64,000 bases of DNA, taken from the NCBI RefSeq assembly GCF_900102135.1, contig NZ_FMVJ01000008.1:94170-158169 (forward strand). Direction: 5' to 3'. The number at the start of each line of letters is the position of its first letter. The first letter of the stretch is position 1. Below, one piece after another: positions 28,098 through 37,585 of the stretch. The notes under the pieces are model-generated. The model saw nothing but the letters and a program-made list of their open reading frames with translations. It did no database searches and had not been told where the DNA came from. This DNA is from Microvirga guangxiensis. GTDB taxonomy: Bacteria > Pseudomonadota > Alphaproteobacteria > Rhizobiales > Beijerinckiaceae. Position numbers and translations under genes: made by a program.

Positions 28098-28757
28098 TTG
28101 GCGGAAATACTCGTGATCAATCCGAACAGTTCGAAGGAAGTGACCCAGTCGATGCGAGGATGCCTTGGCGTGTTCGATGGCAACGGGCATCGGATCCGCT
28201 GCGTGGAACTGGAAAACGCCCCGCCTGGCATCGAAACCGACGATCACGTTTCCCAGGTTATCCCCCTTCTTATCAACGCTGCTGCCAGTGCCCGCGCTGA
28301 CGCCATTGTCGTGAGCTGCTTCTCGGATCCGGGCATCGATCGGGTCCGCGCCGCGACCCCGCTGCCGGTCACTGGCATTGCCGAAGCCGCCTATTTGACA
28401 GCGCTTGGCCTGGGCCGCCGTTTCGGCATCGTGTCTCTTGGCCCCTCGTCTATCGTTCGGCACCGCCGCTATCTCGAAGCCCTGAAGCTCGAACAGCGAC
28501 TGGCGGGCGACCGCTCCCTCGACATGACAATCGTCGAACTCGTGGCCTCGAATGTGGTGGAGCGGGTCGCGCGGATTGGCGCGGCGCTTCGCGATGAGGA
28601 TGGCGCGGATGTCGTCATCCTGGGCTGCGCCGGTCTGGGCACGTATCGCGCTGCGCTGCAATCGGAACTCGGCTTACCCGTCATCGATCCGGTCCAGGCT
28701 GGAGTCGCCCTCGCCTGCACTCACGCCGAACTCGGATACATGGGAAGAGGACAATGA
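28098..28757 (+). CDS. Asp/Glu/hydantoin racemase family protein
   Basis: A 219-residue protein of the Asp/Glu/hydantoin racemase superfamily. It starts with ILVINPNSS, the typical hydantoin/allantoin racemase opening, and has the two cysteines expected for acid/base catalysis in VSCFSDPG and LGCAGLG. The predicted role is racemisation of a 5-substituted hydantoin, allantoin or similar ring. The start is a TTG at 28098 with GGAGG 6 bases upstream. The ATG of the next gene overlaps its stop, so it opens the operon. Confidence 0.85.
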   Translation: MAEILVINPNSSKEVTQSMRGCLGVFDGNGHRIRCVELENAPPGIETDDHVSQVIPLLINAAASARADAIVVSCFSDPGIDRVRAATPLPVTGIAEAAYLTALGLGRRFGIVSLGPSSIVRHRRYLEALKLEQRLAGDRSLDMTIVELVASNVVERVARIGAALRDEDGADVVILGCAGLGTYRAALQSELGLPVIDPVQAGVALACTHAELGYMGRGQ

Positions 28758-30133
28758 GCATCGATCTTGTCGTCCGAGGGACGGTCGTCACCCCAGATGC
28801 CATTTTGAGAAAGGGTTGGGTTGCCATCAAAGGTGGTGCGATCCATTCCGTCGGCTCTGGGGAGGCTCCGGCAGCCAAAGAAACGCACGATGCCGGCGAT
28901 GCCTATGTCCTTCCCGGCATCATAGACGGCCAGACCCATGCCGGTAGCTACATGGGGCTTCCCGGCATCGAACCTACGACACGCTCAGCAATTGCGGGCG
29001 GCGTCACGACGCTCGTCGACATGCCTTACGACAACCCGGAGCCTTTGAGTTCGGGCGCGCAATTCTCAGCGAAAGTCGAGGCGATCCACCGCTATGCCCA
29101 CGCGAACGTAGCCCTTTATGGCACCATCATGCCGGGCCAGCCTCTCGATGAGGTTTCTCAGCTCGTGGAATGCGGCGTTATCGGTTTCAAGATCTCTGCC
29201 TTCGAAAGCAGTCCGACACGCTTCCCCCGCATCGACGCAGCGATGACCCTCGATCTGCTCGAGGCTCTTGCTGCGACCGACCTGCCGCTCGGCCTTCACA
29301 ATGAAGACCAGGAGATCGTCCGCTCTCGCGTCGCGCGAGCACGCGCTGCCGGAAGCAACGGCATCGCTGCTCACTCCCCTAGCCGCCCCCCGGCTGCAGA
29401 GCTGGCATCAACGGCTCATTTCCTTGAACTCGCCGCGAGCGCTGGCGCACACGCGCACATCGTACACATCAGCGTGCCGCGGGGTTTTCAGTTGGTCGAC
29501 CATTACGCGCGTGATGGATACCGCGCAACGGGCGAACTCTGCGTCCATTATCTCTGGTTCGATCCTGATCGTGATGGCGATGGACTCGGCGCACGCATGA
29601 AGGTCAACCCACCGATCCGCCCGGGTCAGATCGAGTCCCTCTGGCAGGAGCTGATTGATGGGCGGATCGCCTTTGTCAGCTCGGACCATTCGAGCTGGCC
29701 GATAGACAACAAGTTCACTGACAGCATCTTCGACGCCGGCGCCGGAGTTCCTGGCATGGAGACGCTGCTTCCGGCCTTCTTCACGGTTGCTAAGGAGCAT
29801 GGCGCCGATGCGGCTCGAATGACTGCCGATTATCTGGCGGAACGTCCAGCCAGATTCTTCGGCCTGTGGCCGCAAAAAGGCGCGTTGCGGCCGGGCGCCG
29901 ATGCCGACATCGCGATCTTTGAGGAAATGGAGACGATCTGGGACTCATCGAGAGCCGAAGATGGTCTTTGCTGGAGCCCCTATGACGGGCGTCGGTTCGC
30001 TGGCCGGGTCGTGCGCACCTATCTCGGTGGCAACCTCGCCTATGACGGCAACTCCATCGTCAACAAGCTCGGCGCCGGCCGCTTCGTCGCCCGAGGCGCA
30101 TCCAAATGGTTTCAGAAGGACAAGGCTCAATGA
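28754..30133 (+). CDS. Allantoinase/dihydropyrimidinase-like amidohydrolase, atypical metal site
   Basis: A 459-residue cyclic-amidohydrolase-fold protein closest in pattern to allantoinase (AGGVTTLVDMP; VNPPIRPGQIESLWQ; SSDHSSW). Expected metal ligands are His62, Lys146 (carboxylated in the family), His182, His238 and Asp311. The first histidine of the usual DxHxH is Gln60 (PGIIDGQTH), so the metal centre may be mononuclear or altered. The predicted reaction is ring opening of a cyclic amide, with the adjacent racemase supplying the right enantiomer. Translation is coupled on both sides (ATGA overlaps). Confidence 0.83.
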   Translation: MSIDLVVRGTVVTPDAILRKGWVAIKGGAIHSVGSGEAPAAKETHDAGDAYVLPGIIDGQTHAGSYMGLPGIEPTTRSAIAGGVTTLVDMPYDNPEPLSSGAQFSAKVEAIHRYAHANVALYGTIMPGQPLDEVSQLVECGVIGFKISAFESSPTRFPRIDAAMTLDLLEALAATDLPLGLHNEDQEIVRSRVARARAAGSNGIAAHSPSRPPAAELASTAHFLELAASAGAHAHIVHISVPRGFQLVDHYARDGYRATGELCVHYLWFDPDRDGDGLGARMKVNPPIRPGQIESLWQELIDGRIAFVSSDHSSWPIDNKFTDSIFDAGAGVPGMETLLPAFFTVAKEHGADAARMTADYLAERPARFFGLWPQKGALRPGADADIAIFEEMETIWDSSRAEDGLCWSPYDGRRFAGRVVRTYLGGNLAYDGNSIVNKLGAGRFVARGASKWFQKDKAQ

Positions 30134-30528
30134 CCGACGCGGCTTCAAACCCTCCCGACAATGGCACCGTCGAGAAGGCGATCACATTTCTCTATTATGT
30201 CGACCTGCAAAAAGCCTTCGACTTCTACACTCAGGTGATGGGCTTCCCTCTGGAGATCGATCAGGGCTGGTCGAAGATCCTGCGGATTGCCGAGCATGCC
30301 TATATCGGCCTCGTGGATGAAACGCGCGGCATGCATCGCGCCCATCCGGTGAAGCCCGTTCAGGTCTGCATCCGCGTTCCCGACGTCGATGCATGGCACC
30401 GCTATCTCGCTGCACACAATGTCGCGGCTCTGACGGAGCCAAAGGATAGTTCTGCACTCGGGATCAGGGCTTTCGTCCTGGAAGACCCTGAGGGGTACCA
30501 AATCGAGGTGCAGACCGCACTGAGATGA
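30130..30528 (+). CDS. VOC/glyoxalase superfamily protein
   Basis: A 132-residue metal-type protein with two beta-alpha-beta-beta-beta modules: FLYYVDLQKAFDFYTQVMGFP at the start and VCIRVPDVDAWHRYLA...FVLEDPEGYQIEVQ at the end, the standard VOC C-terminal motif with the metal Glu. It could be a lyase, isomerase, dioxygenase or binding protein. The ATG at 30130 overlaps the preceding stop; an earlier frame to 30106 is less likely. Confidence 0.75.
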   Translation: MTDAASNPPDNGTVEKAITFLYYVDLQKAFDFYTQVMGFPLEIDQGWSKILRIAEHAYIGLVDETRGMHRAHPVKPVQVCIRVPDVDAWHRYLAAHNVAALTEPKDSSALGIRAFVLEDPEGYQIEVQTALR

Positions 30529-30582
30529 ATCCCACCATCGGCGAAAGATCGGCAAAGCATACAAATCACAAAGGGAACTAAA

Positions 30583-32151
30583 ATGTTGAACTTACGCATG
30601 ACCAAAGGCCGGAATGCTCTGTTTGCGGCTGCTGTCTTCCTCGCATCGACGGCATTGACCGGCACGGTTGACGCCAAGACCCTCAAGGTGGGCCTCACAT
30701 CGGATGCGGTGAGCCTCGATCCGCAGGCGGGCGAGGAGCTTTCAAGCAACATCCTTTTCTACCACATCTACGATCCGCTGGTGCGCCGGAAGGCTGACCT
30801 TTCCTTCGGGCCCGGTCTTGCCGAAAGCTGGTCTCTGACCGACGACACCACTTGGGTCTTCAAGCTCCGCAAGGGCGTGAAATTCCACAATGGCACCGAC
30901 TTCAAGGCTTCGGACGTGGTGTTCACGCTCGATCGGCTCAAGAAATCGCTGATGGCCAATCTCGGGGCCAATATTTCGGCCTTCCGCGCAATCGACGACT
31001 ACACCGTCGAGATCAAGACGCCGCGTCCTTACGCCGTCCTGCCGAACGACCTAGCCGCCGTTCTCATTCTCAGCGAGCAATATGCCAAGGAAGTCGGCAA
31101 CGAGAAACTTGATTTGAAGCCCGTGGGAACAGGCCCCTACAAGGTCGTCGAGTGGATCAAGGAAGATCACATCACTCTCAGCGCCAATAAGGACTACTTT
31201 GCAGGCGCCCCCAAGATCGACACCGTCACGTTCCGCCCGATCACGAACGGTGCAACCCGCACCGCAGCGCTGCTCACTGGCGAGGTCGATGTCATTCAGG
31301 ACCTCAACGTGCGTGACGTCAGCCGTGTCCAGGCGGACGAGCGATATAAGGTTCTCACCCAGCCGAGCCTGCTGAACGTGGTGGTGTCCATCGACAATCG
31401 CGAGAAGAGCCCGACGATTGCGCTCGACAAAAACCCGATGGCGGATCGACGTGTCCGCGAGGCCATGATCCGCGCTATCGACACAAACGCGATCAACAAG
31501 ATCATCATGAACGGCTTGTCGACACCGTCCGATCAATATGTTCCCGCCTCCCATACCGGCCATGTGGATGGGGCGAGCTTCCGCACAACGTACCCCTTCG
31601 ATCTCAAGAAGGCTGCTGAACTGATGGCGGAAGCCGGTTATGCCGATGGCTTCACCGTCACGCTGGATGCCACTAACAACCGCTACGTAAACGACCAGCA
31701 GATCGCTCAGGCGCTGGCTTCCATGCTGGGCAAGATCAAGATCAACCTCAAGCTCAACCTGATGCCGAAGTCGAACTTCTTCGGTTATATCCGCGTCCCG
31801 AGCAATCAATCGAGCCTGATCATGAGCGGTTGGGACGTCCCCTCGGGCGACGGCGGCTCGATGTACGGCGTGATGTTCTATTCGCGCGGCAAGAAACAAG
31901 GCTATGGCCAGGTCAACCGGGGCTCCTACTCCAACCCCGAGGTGGACGCTTTGATCGACAAGGCGGATGCGACGCCTAAGCTGGAAGAGCGCGATGCGCT
32001 CCTGCAGGAAGTCACGAAAATTCTGATGCGCGACATTCCCATGATACCGATCCACTACGAACAGGATCTGTATGCAGCCAAGAAGACAGTCGAAATTACG
32101 CCGCGCGCCGACAAGTTCCTTTGGGCCTACGAAATCGACGTCAAGGAGTAA
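30583..32151 (+). CDS. ABC transporter solute-binding protein (SBP_bac_5, Opp/Dpp type)
   Basis: A 522-residue periplasmic protein with a signal peptide (FAAAVFLASTALTGTVDA) and the family-5 signature FKLRKGVKFHNGTDFKASDVVFTLDR. It is the receptor for the importer encoded just downstream; the ligand class for this family is peptides, opines or other amide compounds. The gap to the next gene carries a 13-bp hairpin that may raise the level of this mRNA relative to the permeases. Confidence 0.9.
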   Translation: MLNLRMTKGRNALFAAAVFLASTALTGTVDAKTLKVGLTSDAVSLDPQAGEELSSNILFYHIYDPLVRRKADLSFGPGLAESWSLTDDTTWVFKLRKGVKFHNGTDFKASDVVFTLDRLKKSLMANLGANISAFRAIDDYTVEIKTPRPYAVLPNDLAAVLILSEQYAKEVGNEKLDLKPVGTGPYKVVEWIKEDHITLSANKDYFAGAPKIDTVTFRPITNGATRTAALLTGEVDVIQDLNVRDVSRVQADERYKVLTQPSLLNVVVSIDNREKSPTIALDKNPMADRRVREAMIRAIDTNAINKIIMNGLSTPSDQYVPASHTGHVDGASFRTTYPFDLKKAAELMAEAGYADGFTVTLDATNNRYVNDQQIAQALASMLGKIKINLKLNLMPKSNFFGYIRVPSNQSSLIMSGWDVPSGDGGSMYGVMFYSRGKKQGYGQVNRGSYSNPEVDALIDKADATPKLEERDALLQEVTKILMRDIPMIPIHYEQDLYAAKKTVEITPRADKFLWAYEIDVKE

Positions 32152-32176
32152 GGCTTCCCGCCTTGCTTATTGAAAC

Positions 32177-32205
32177 GAGATGCCAGCCAGACTGGCTGGC
32201 ATCTC
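32177..32205 (+). terminator. 13-bp hairpin between solute-binding protein and permease genes
   Basis: GAGATGCCAGCCA (32177-32189) and TGGCTGGCATCTC (32193-32205) are perfect arms with a 3-base loop, 26 bases after the stop. No U-tract follows directly, so it probably limits read-through or protects the upstream mRNA. It also argues against the ATG at 32180 as the permease start. Confidence 0.65.
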
Positions 32206-32242
32206 TGCGTCTTTACTTTCGGCAATCCATGGGAAGACCATC

Positions 32243-33208
32243 TTGCTCGGCTATACGATAAAGCGGCTCTTGCAGATGACGCTGGTACTCTTCGTAGTGT
32301 CTGTCATCGTTTTTTTGATGATGAGCTTCACCGGCGACCCAGTCTTCATGGTGATCCCGATTGACTCAACTGAGGCTGAGATCGAACAGGCTCGCCGTCT
32401 ACTCGGCCTGGACCGCTCGCTGTTCAGCCAATACTGGATCTTCCTGACGAACCTTCTGCAGGGAGACTTCGGACGCTCCTACGTGTTCAGGCAACCTGCG
32501 ATGGATCTTATTCTCGAGCGGCTGCCTGCGACTATCGAGATGGTGCTTGTAGCGATCACGCTGGCGACTCTGGTTGCGGTTCCTCTCGGCGTCTATGCTG
32601 GAGCCAACCCTAATCGGCCAGCCTCACGGGGCATCATGGCCGGCTCCTTGCTCGGCATCTCTCTGCCGGGTTTCTGGGTCGGCATGATGCTGATTTTCTT
32701 CTTCTCAGTCCGGCACCAGTTTCTGCCGTCTTCAGGACGGGGCGAAACTATCCAGTTCCTGGGGCTTCGCCTGTCAATCCTCACAGCTGATGGCTGGTCA
32801 CACATCATTCTACCCGCCGTCACGCTTGCCCTTGCTACGCTGGCGATCATTCTCCGCATCACGCGCGCCGGCATGATGGAAGTGATGCGGCAGGATTACA
32901 TCCGTTTCGCCCGCGCAAAAGGTGCGTCGCGGCGGCATATCCTGTTTGGACACGGCCTGAAGAATGCGCTTATCCCGGTCGTGACGATCTTCGGGCTCCA
33001 GCTTGGAGACCTGATCGCCTTCGCGACGATTACGGAAACTATCTTCGCCTGGCCTGGCACCGGCAAACTCCTGATCGACTCGATCTATCGCGGCGACCGT
33101 CCTGTAATCGTGGTCTATCTCATGCTGACCGCCTTCATCTTCGTCGCCATCAATTTCATCGTCGACATCGTCTACACGCTGATCGACCCACGCATCACTG
33201 TGAAATGA
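32243..33208 (+). CDS. ABC transporter permease, DppB/OppB type
   Basis: A 321-residue inner-membrane protein with six hydrophobic segments. It has the N-terminal YTIKRLLQMTLVLFVVS typical of DppB, the ARRLLGLDRSLFSQYWIF block, and the EAA-loop sequence YIRFARAKGASRRHILFGHGLKNALIPVV. A TTG at 32243 gives the usual family start and follows GGGAAG; the ATG at 32180 lies inside the hairpin. Confidence 0.88.
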   Translation: MLGYTIKRLLQMTLVLFVVSVIVFLMMSFTGDPVFMVIPIDSTEAEIEQARRLLGLDRSLFSQYWIFLTNLLQGDFGRSYVFRQPAMDLILERLPATIEMVLVAITLATLVAVPLGVYAGANPNRPASRGIMAGSLLGISLPGFWVGMMLIFFFSVRHQFLPSSGRGETIQFLGLRLSILTADGWSHIILPAVTLALATLAIILRITRAGMMEVMRQDYIRFARAKGASRRHILFGHGLKNALIPVVTIFGLQLGDLIAFATITETIFAWPGTGKLLIDSIYRGDRPVIVVYLMLTAFIFVAINFIVDIVYTLIDPRITVK

Positions 33209-33215
33209 GTGGGAC

Positions 33216-34088
33216 ATGAACCGGCTTCTTTCCTCAGAATTTCTCTACAATTATCGCAGGAACCTGCCCGCGATATTCGGCAGTGCGCTTTTGGTCATCT
33301 TCGGCCTTATGGCGCTCGTAGGGCCGCTCCTCGTAAGCCAGAACCCCTACGACGTGTCGCAACTCGAGTTGATGGACAGCTTCAAGCCGCCAGCCTGGCT
33401 GGAGGGTGGTGACAGCCGGTACCTTCTCGGAACGGATGGCCAAGGTCGCGACGTCCTGGCCTTGATCGTCTACGGAGCCCGCATCTCCGCCTTCATCGGT
33501 CTGACAGCGATGGCCTTTTCCTGTGTGATCGGCACGACGCTCGGACTGCTTTCGGGCTATTACAGCGGCACCCTCGATAGCATCATCATGCGCATCGCCG
33601 ACATCCAATTGTCGTTCCCTTCCATGCTGATCGCGCTGTTTCTCATGTCAGCTTTCGGCACCGGCATCGTCATGGTTCTGATTGCCCTGACCGCAGTCGG
33701 ATGGGTGGTCTATGCCCGAACAGTTCGCGGTTCCACCCTGAGCGAAATCCAAAAAGAATACATTCAGGCGGCCCGCGTGGCCGGGCTCGGCAACTTCCAG
33801 ATCATCATACGCCACGTCCTGCCGAATGTGATGACACCGCTCATCGTCGTTTCAACGATCCAAGTAGGCACGTTCATTCTCATCGAAGCCTCACTGAGCT
33901 TCTTGGGTGTTGGAGTTCCGATCACAGAGCCATCACTTGGACTGCTGGTGAAGGAAGGTTTCGACGTTCTGTTCTCGGGAATTTGGTGGACCTCCGCATT
34001 CCCAGGGCTGTTCATCATGTTTCTTGTCTTCGGCATCAACCTGTTCGGCGACTTCCTGCGCGACGAACTCAATCCTCGTCTGCGGTAG
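33216..34088 (+). CDS. ABC transporter permease, DppC/OppC type
   Basis: A 290-residue inner-membrane protein with the DppC hallmark HLLGTDxxGRDV-like motif (YLLGTDGQGRDVLALIVYGAR) and the EAA loop YIQAARVAGLGNFQIIIRHVLPN. It starts 7 bases after the OppB-type gene and forms the heterodimeric channel with it. Confidence 0.91.
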   Translation: MNRLLSSEFLYNYRRNLPAIFGSALLVIFGLMALVGPLLVSQNPYDVSQLELMDSFKPPAWLEGGDSRYLLGTDGQGRDVLALIVYGARISAFIGLTAMAFSCVIGTTLGLLSGYYSGTLDSIIMRIADIQLSFPSMLIALFLMSAFGTGIVMVLIALTAVGWVVYARTVRGSTLSEIQKEYIQAARVAGLGNFQIIIRHVLPNVMTPLIVVSTIQVGTFILIEASLSFLGVGVPITEPSLGLLVKEGFDVLFSGIWWTSAFPGLFIMFLVFGINLFGDFLRDELNPRLR

Positions 34089-34108
34089 ATTGTGAAGGAA
34101 GTTGCGAG

Positions 34109-35089
34109 ATGAATGAGACGCTGCTCGACATTCGTGGGTTGAAAACACATTTTCATACCTTCGGCGGGTTGGTTAAAGCCGTCGATGGCGTGAGCTTCGA
34201 TGTCAAAAGGGGCGAAGTCGTAGGCTTGGTTGGTGAATCGGGTGGCGGGAAATCCGTCATCGGCTTCTCGATCCTGCGACTGATCGATCCGCCGGGGAGA
34301 ATCGAGGCCGGTGAGATCGTCTTCGACGGCGAGGACCTCATCAGGAAGACTGAAGACGAGCTCCGTGCGGTTCGCGGCGGCGAGATCGCCATGGTCTTTC
34401 AGGATCCGATGACGTCGCTCAACCCGGTCTACACTATCGGCCGGCAAATGGATGAGATGCTCAAGCTCCACACGGATCTCGACGAGCCCGCTCGTCGCGC
34501 CCGCTGCATCCGCATGTTGGAGGATGTCGGCATTTCGGAGGCCGAAAGCCGCCTTGACGCCTATCCACACCAGTTCTCGGGCGGGATGCGTCAACGTGTG
34601 GTAATCGCCATCGCTCTGCTGGCGGGATCGCGCCTGATCATCGCCGATGAGCCGACGACGGCGCTCGATGTTACCGTGCAGTCGCAGATTCTGAAGCTGA
34701 TGCGGCGGCAGATCTCCGAGCGAGGCGCCGCAATGATCCTCGTAACCCACGATCTCGCGGTAGTATCAGAGATGGCGGATCGGGTAGTGGTTCTCTATTG
34801 CGGCAAGGTCGTCGAGCGCGGACGCACCGAGGATGTGATCGCTCACCCTGCCCATCCATATACGCGTGGCCTGCTCGACAGCATTCCCCGCATCACCGAC
34901 CGGCAGCACCGGCTGCGGCAGATTCCGGGCACGGTTCCGGACATTCGTAAACTTGGCAAAGGCTGCAGTTTTCGCGAGCGATGCTTCCGGGCGCAGCCAC
35001 TCTGTGCCGAACAGGCGCCCAAACTTGCCCCTGTCCGGCACTCGCTGGACGCTGCCTGTCATTTCCCGCTTGAGGAGTCCGAGGCATGA
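34109..35089 (+). CDS. ABC transporter ATPase, DppD/OppD type
   Basis: A 326-residue ATPase with Walker A GESGGGKS, signature FSGGMRQRVVIA, Walker B LIIADEPTTALD and the C-terminal oligopeptide-transporter extension with Cys residues (CSFRERCFRAQPLC, then ACHF), which in this family can bind an Fe-S cluster. The start at 34109 has AAGGAA upstream; the extended frame to 33701 lies inside the permease gene and is rejected. It overlaps the next ATPase gene by 4 bases. Confidence 0.91.
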   Translation: MNETLLDIRGLKTHFHTFGGLVKAVDGVSFDVKRGEVVGLVGESGGGKSVIGFSILRLIDPPGRIEAGEIVFDGEDLIRKTEDELRAVRGGEIAMVFQDPMTSLNPVYTIGRQMDEMLKLHTDLDEPARRARCIRMLEDVGISEAESRLDAYPHQFSGGMRQRVVIAIALLAGSRLIIADEPTTALDVTVQSQILKLMRRQISERGAAMILVTHDLAVVSEMADRVVVLYCGKVVERGRTEDVIAHPAHPYTRGLLDSIPRITDRQHRLRQIPGTVPDIRKLGKGCSFRERCFRAQPLCAEQAPKLAPVRHSLDAACHFPLEESEA

Positions 35090-36099
35090 CGACGCCGGTT
35101 TTAGAGGTTCGTAACCTCGTCAAGGCCTTCCCTGTCGGCGGCGGCATCTTCGAGCGGCTGCGTTTCGCTAAAGGCCACCTACTGGCGCCCCAGAAGATTC
35201 TGCGCGCGGTGAACGGCGTGAGCCTGTCCATCGCCCCCGGGGAAGTGATGGCGCTCGTCGGCGAATCCGGATGCGGCAAGTCGACCGTCGCCAAGACCAT
35301 CGCGCGCATCTATGAGCCTACATCGGGCGAAATTCGGATCGATGGTGAGGATGTCTCACATCTTGCCTTCAAGCAGATGCGCCCTGTGCGGCGCAAACTG
35401 CAGATGATCTTTCAGGATCCCTATGCATCCCTCGACCCTCGCCAGCGGGTGAAGGACATTGTCATCGAGCCCCGACGCGCTCAGGCTGAAAAGGGCTTGA
35501 GCAGGAAGGCTTTGGAAGCGGAAGCCGTAGCTCTTCTGGCCCGCGTCGGCCTCAACGCCGAGCAAGCGAACCGCTATCCCCATCAATTTTCAGGCGGACA
35601 GCGGCAGAGGATCGGAATTGCCCGGGCGCTATCGGTGCGGCCGAAGCTGATCATTGCCGATGAGCCCGTATCGGCCCTCGACGTCTCGATCCAAGCCCAA
35701 ATTCTCAACCTGATGATGGATCTTCGCGACGAGTTCGGCTTGTCGTACCTGTTTGTCTCCCATGATCTGTCGGTCGTTCATCACATCGCCGACCGGATCG
35801 GCGTGATGTATCTCGGCTTCATGGTCGAAACCGCAACCCGCGATCAATTGTTCAACCAGCCGAAGCACCCTTACACAAGGGCTCTTCTGTCTGCGGCACC
35901 CACCGTCGACAGAGCTTTGCGCAAGCCGGAGATCGAAATTGCCGGCGAGGTTCCTAGCGCCCTGCGCCTACCCCAAGGCTGCTGCTTCCGCACGCGCTGT
36001 CCGTTGGCTTTCGACCGATGCGCAGCGGAGCGCCCTGCCCTTTTAGAACAGCCCGATGGAAGCTCCGTCGCCTGCCACCTTCACAACCAAGCGGCCTGA
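35086..36099 (+). CDS. ABC transporter ATPase, DppF/OppF type
   Basis: A 337-residue ATPase with Walker A GESGCGKST, signature FSGGQRQRIGIA and Walker B LIIADEPVSALDVS. It has the same Cys-containing C-terminal extension (CCFRTRCPLAFDRC) as its partner. It completes the SBP-B-C-D-F order of a peptide-class importer. Confidence 0.92.
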   Translation: MTTPVLEVRNLVKAFPVGGGIFERLRFAKGHLLAPQKILRAVNGVSLSIAPGEVMALVGESGCGKSTVAKTIARIYEPTSGEIRIDGEDVSHLAFKQMRPVRRKLQMIFQDPYASLDPRQRVKDIVIEPRRAQAEKGLSRKALEAEAVALLARVGLNAEQANRYPHQFSGGQRQRIGIARALSVRPKLIIADEPVSALDVSIQAQILNLMMDLRDEFGLSYLFVSHDLSVVHHIADRIGVMYLGFMVETATRDQLFNQPKHPYTRALLSAAPTVDRALRKPEIEIAGEVPSALRLPQGCCFRTRCPLAFDRCAAERPALLEQPDGSSVACHLHNQAA

Positions 36100-36115
36100 A
36101 GCCAGGAGAACGACC

Positions 36116-37585
36116 ATGTCCTCCATCGTCACGATTCTCCAGCCACGCCTGCGGCTGGACGATCCACATGATTGCACGGATGCGAATGACGTGCTTGCCA
36201 TCTTCGACGCAATCTTCGACGGGCTGGTTCGTTATGGCCAGGACGGAGGTTACATTCCGGGGTTGGCCGAGCGCTGGCAGGTCAGCGAGGATGCGCGTGT
36301 TTGGACCTTCACCCTTCGCGGGGGATTGGTTTTTCACGACGACACTCCCTGTGATGCCGAGGCCGTTTGCCTCTCCCTGCGCCGCATGGCCCGCGCGGAC
36401 AAGGGTTATACGCTTGGCGCTCCAGGAGTTTGGCACCAATACCTCGGCGATGCCGCCATAGAGGCGACGGACGACATAACCATTACTATCCGTCTCGCCA
36501 AACCGATAGCCGATCTGCTCGATATCCTGGTGTATGGCTATGTGCTCGCACCCTCCGCCCATGAGCGGTACGATTCCGGTGATACCACGCAGCCGGTCGG
36601 AACAGGCCCCTATCGGATGATCGAAGCAGTCGATGGCCAGGAGATACGGCTGGAGCGCTTTGAACGCTGGCATGGGGCGCCTCCTGTGAACGCGTCGCTC
36701 CGGTTCAAGCTGGAAGCGGACCCCGCAAAGCGCCTCTCAGCATTGCGCTCAGGCGAAGCACAGGTAGCAAACAGCCTGGACTACCGGGGTTCTATGGATC
36801 TGGAGACCAGCAGCGGTCATACCCGTGCAATATCCCTCATTCCCGTCGCTATCATCTATCTCTTCAACGCAGCACGCGGTCCGTTTAGCGATCCCCGCAT
36901 CCGGCGGGCCCTCAACCTAGCCGTCGACAGGCAAGCCCTCGTGGACCGCGTCGTACACGGCGCGGCGAGACCGCTGACAGGGTTCGTGAGCCCAGCCCAT
37001 TTCGGTAGCGCTCCAACCGTCAACAATAAGCCCGATTTGGATGAGGCCCGCCGCCTCATTGTCGAGGCTGGCTTTGCGGATGGCTTGGAGATCGAGGTGG
37101 ATTGCCCAACGCGGCTTCCCGACGAGGCCCAGGCACTGACGGCGGCCGTCTCTGAGCAGTTATCGGCAATCGGCGTTTCGCTGAAAGTTTTCCTTCATGA
37201 GGATCGTGAAGCCTACGCTCACGGTGTCCGATTGAAGAAGGTACGTGACATGTGCGTCTTCGACTCGAGTCCGTTGAGCACGTTTCGGGTCCTAGCCGAG
37301 AAGATCGACGCACGGGTGGCAGGATCATGGTGGCTCGGCTACCACAACGCAACTGTCGAAGATCTCCTCGACGAAGGTCGCCGATCGACGGACCCGTCCG
37401 AGCGGGAAGCCATCTACCAGCAGGCGTACCGGAAGCTCCAGGCCGATCCCGCTTGGCTCTACCTCTACAATCCGTTGCGGGTCACGGGCCTTGCCGGATC
37501 ACATCCCGAATGGAGGATGCGAACGGACGGCGTGCTTGATGTCACTGCCCTGCCTGCTTTCGCCTCTCAGGAGCCCTCAGCATGA
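36116..37585 (+). CDS. SBP_bac_5-like protein without a signal peptide
   Basis: A 489-residue protein of the Opp/Dpp solute-binding fold (DAIFDGLVRYG, WTFTLRGGLVFHDDTPCDAEAV, QPVGTGPYRMIEA, DPRIRRALNLAVDRQALV). The ATG at 36116 has AGGAG with 7-base spacing, and neither this start nor the 20-codon upstream extension gives a hydrophobic leader. The protein would stay in the cytoplasm unless exported in an unusual way. It lies between the importer ATPases and the second amidohydrolase and overlaps the latter by 4 bases. It could be a second receptor that lost export, or a cytoplasmic binding or carrier protein. Confidence 0.83.
   Translation: MSSIVTILQPRLRLDDPHDCTDANDVLAIFDAIFDGLVRYGQDGGYIPGLAERWQVSEDARVWTFTLRGGLVFHDDTPCDAEAVCLSLRRMARADKGYTLGAPGVWHQYLGDAAIEATDDITITIRLAKPIADLLDILVYGYVLAPSAHERYDSGDTTQPVGTGPYRMIEAVDGQEIRLERFERWHGAPPVNASLRFKLEADPAKRLSALRSGEAQVANSLDYRGSMDLETSSGHTRAISLIPVAIIYLFNAARGPFSDPRIRRALNLAVDRQALVDRVVHGAARPLTGFVSPAHFGSAPTVNNKPDLDEARRLIVEAGFADGLEIEVDCPTRLPDEAQALTAAVSEQLSAIGVSLKVFLHEDREAYAHGVRLKKVRDMCVFDSSPLSTFRVLAEKIDARVAGSWWLGYHNATVEDLLDEGRRSTDPSEREAIYQQAYRKLQADPAWLYLYNPLRVTGLAGSHPEWRMRTDGVLDVTALPAFASQEPSA

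Noticed and set aside
32180..32242. ATG at 32180 as start of the OppB-type permease
   Set aside because: The ATG lies inside the perfect 13-bp hairpin and the added 21 residues do not look like the family N-terminus; the TTG at 32243 fits better.
33764..34750. 328-codon open frame opposite the OppC/OppD-type genes
   Set aside because: Crosses the boundary of two real genes and has no domain.
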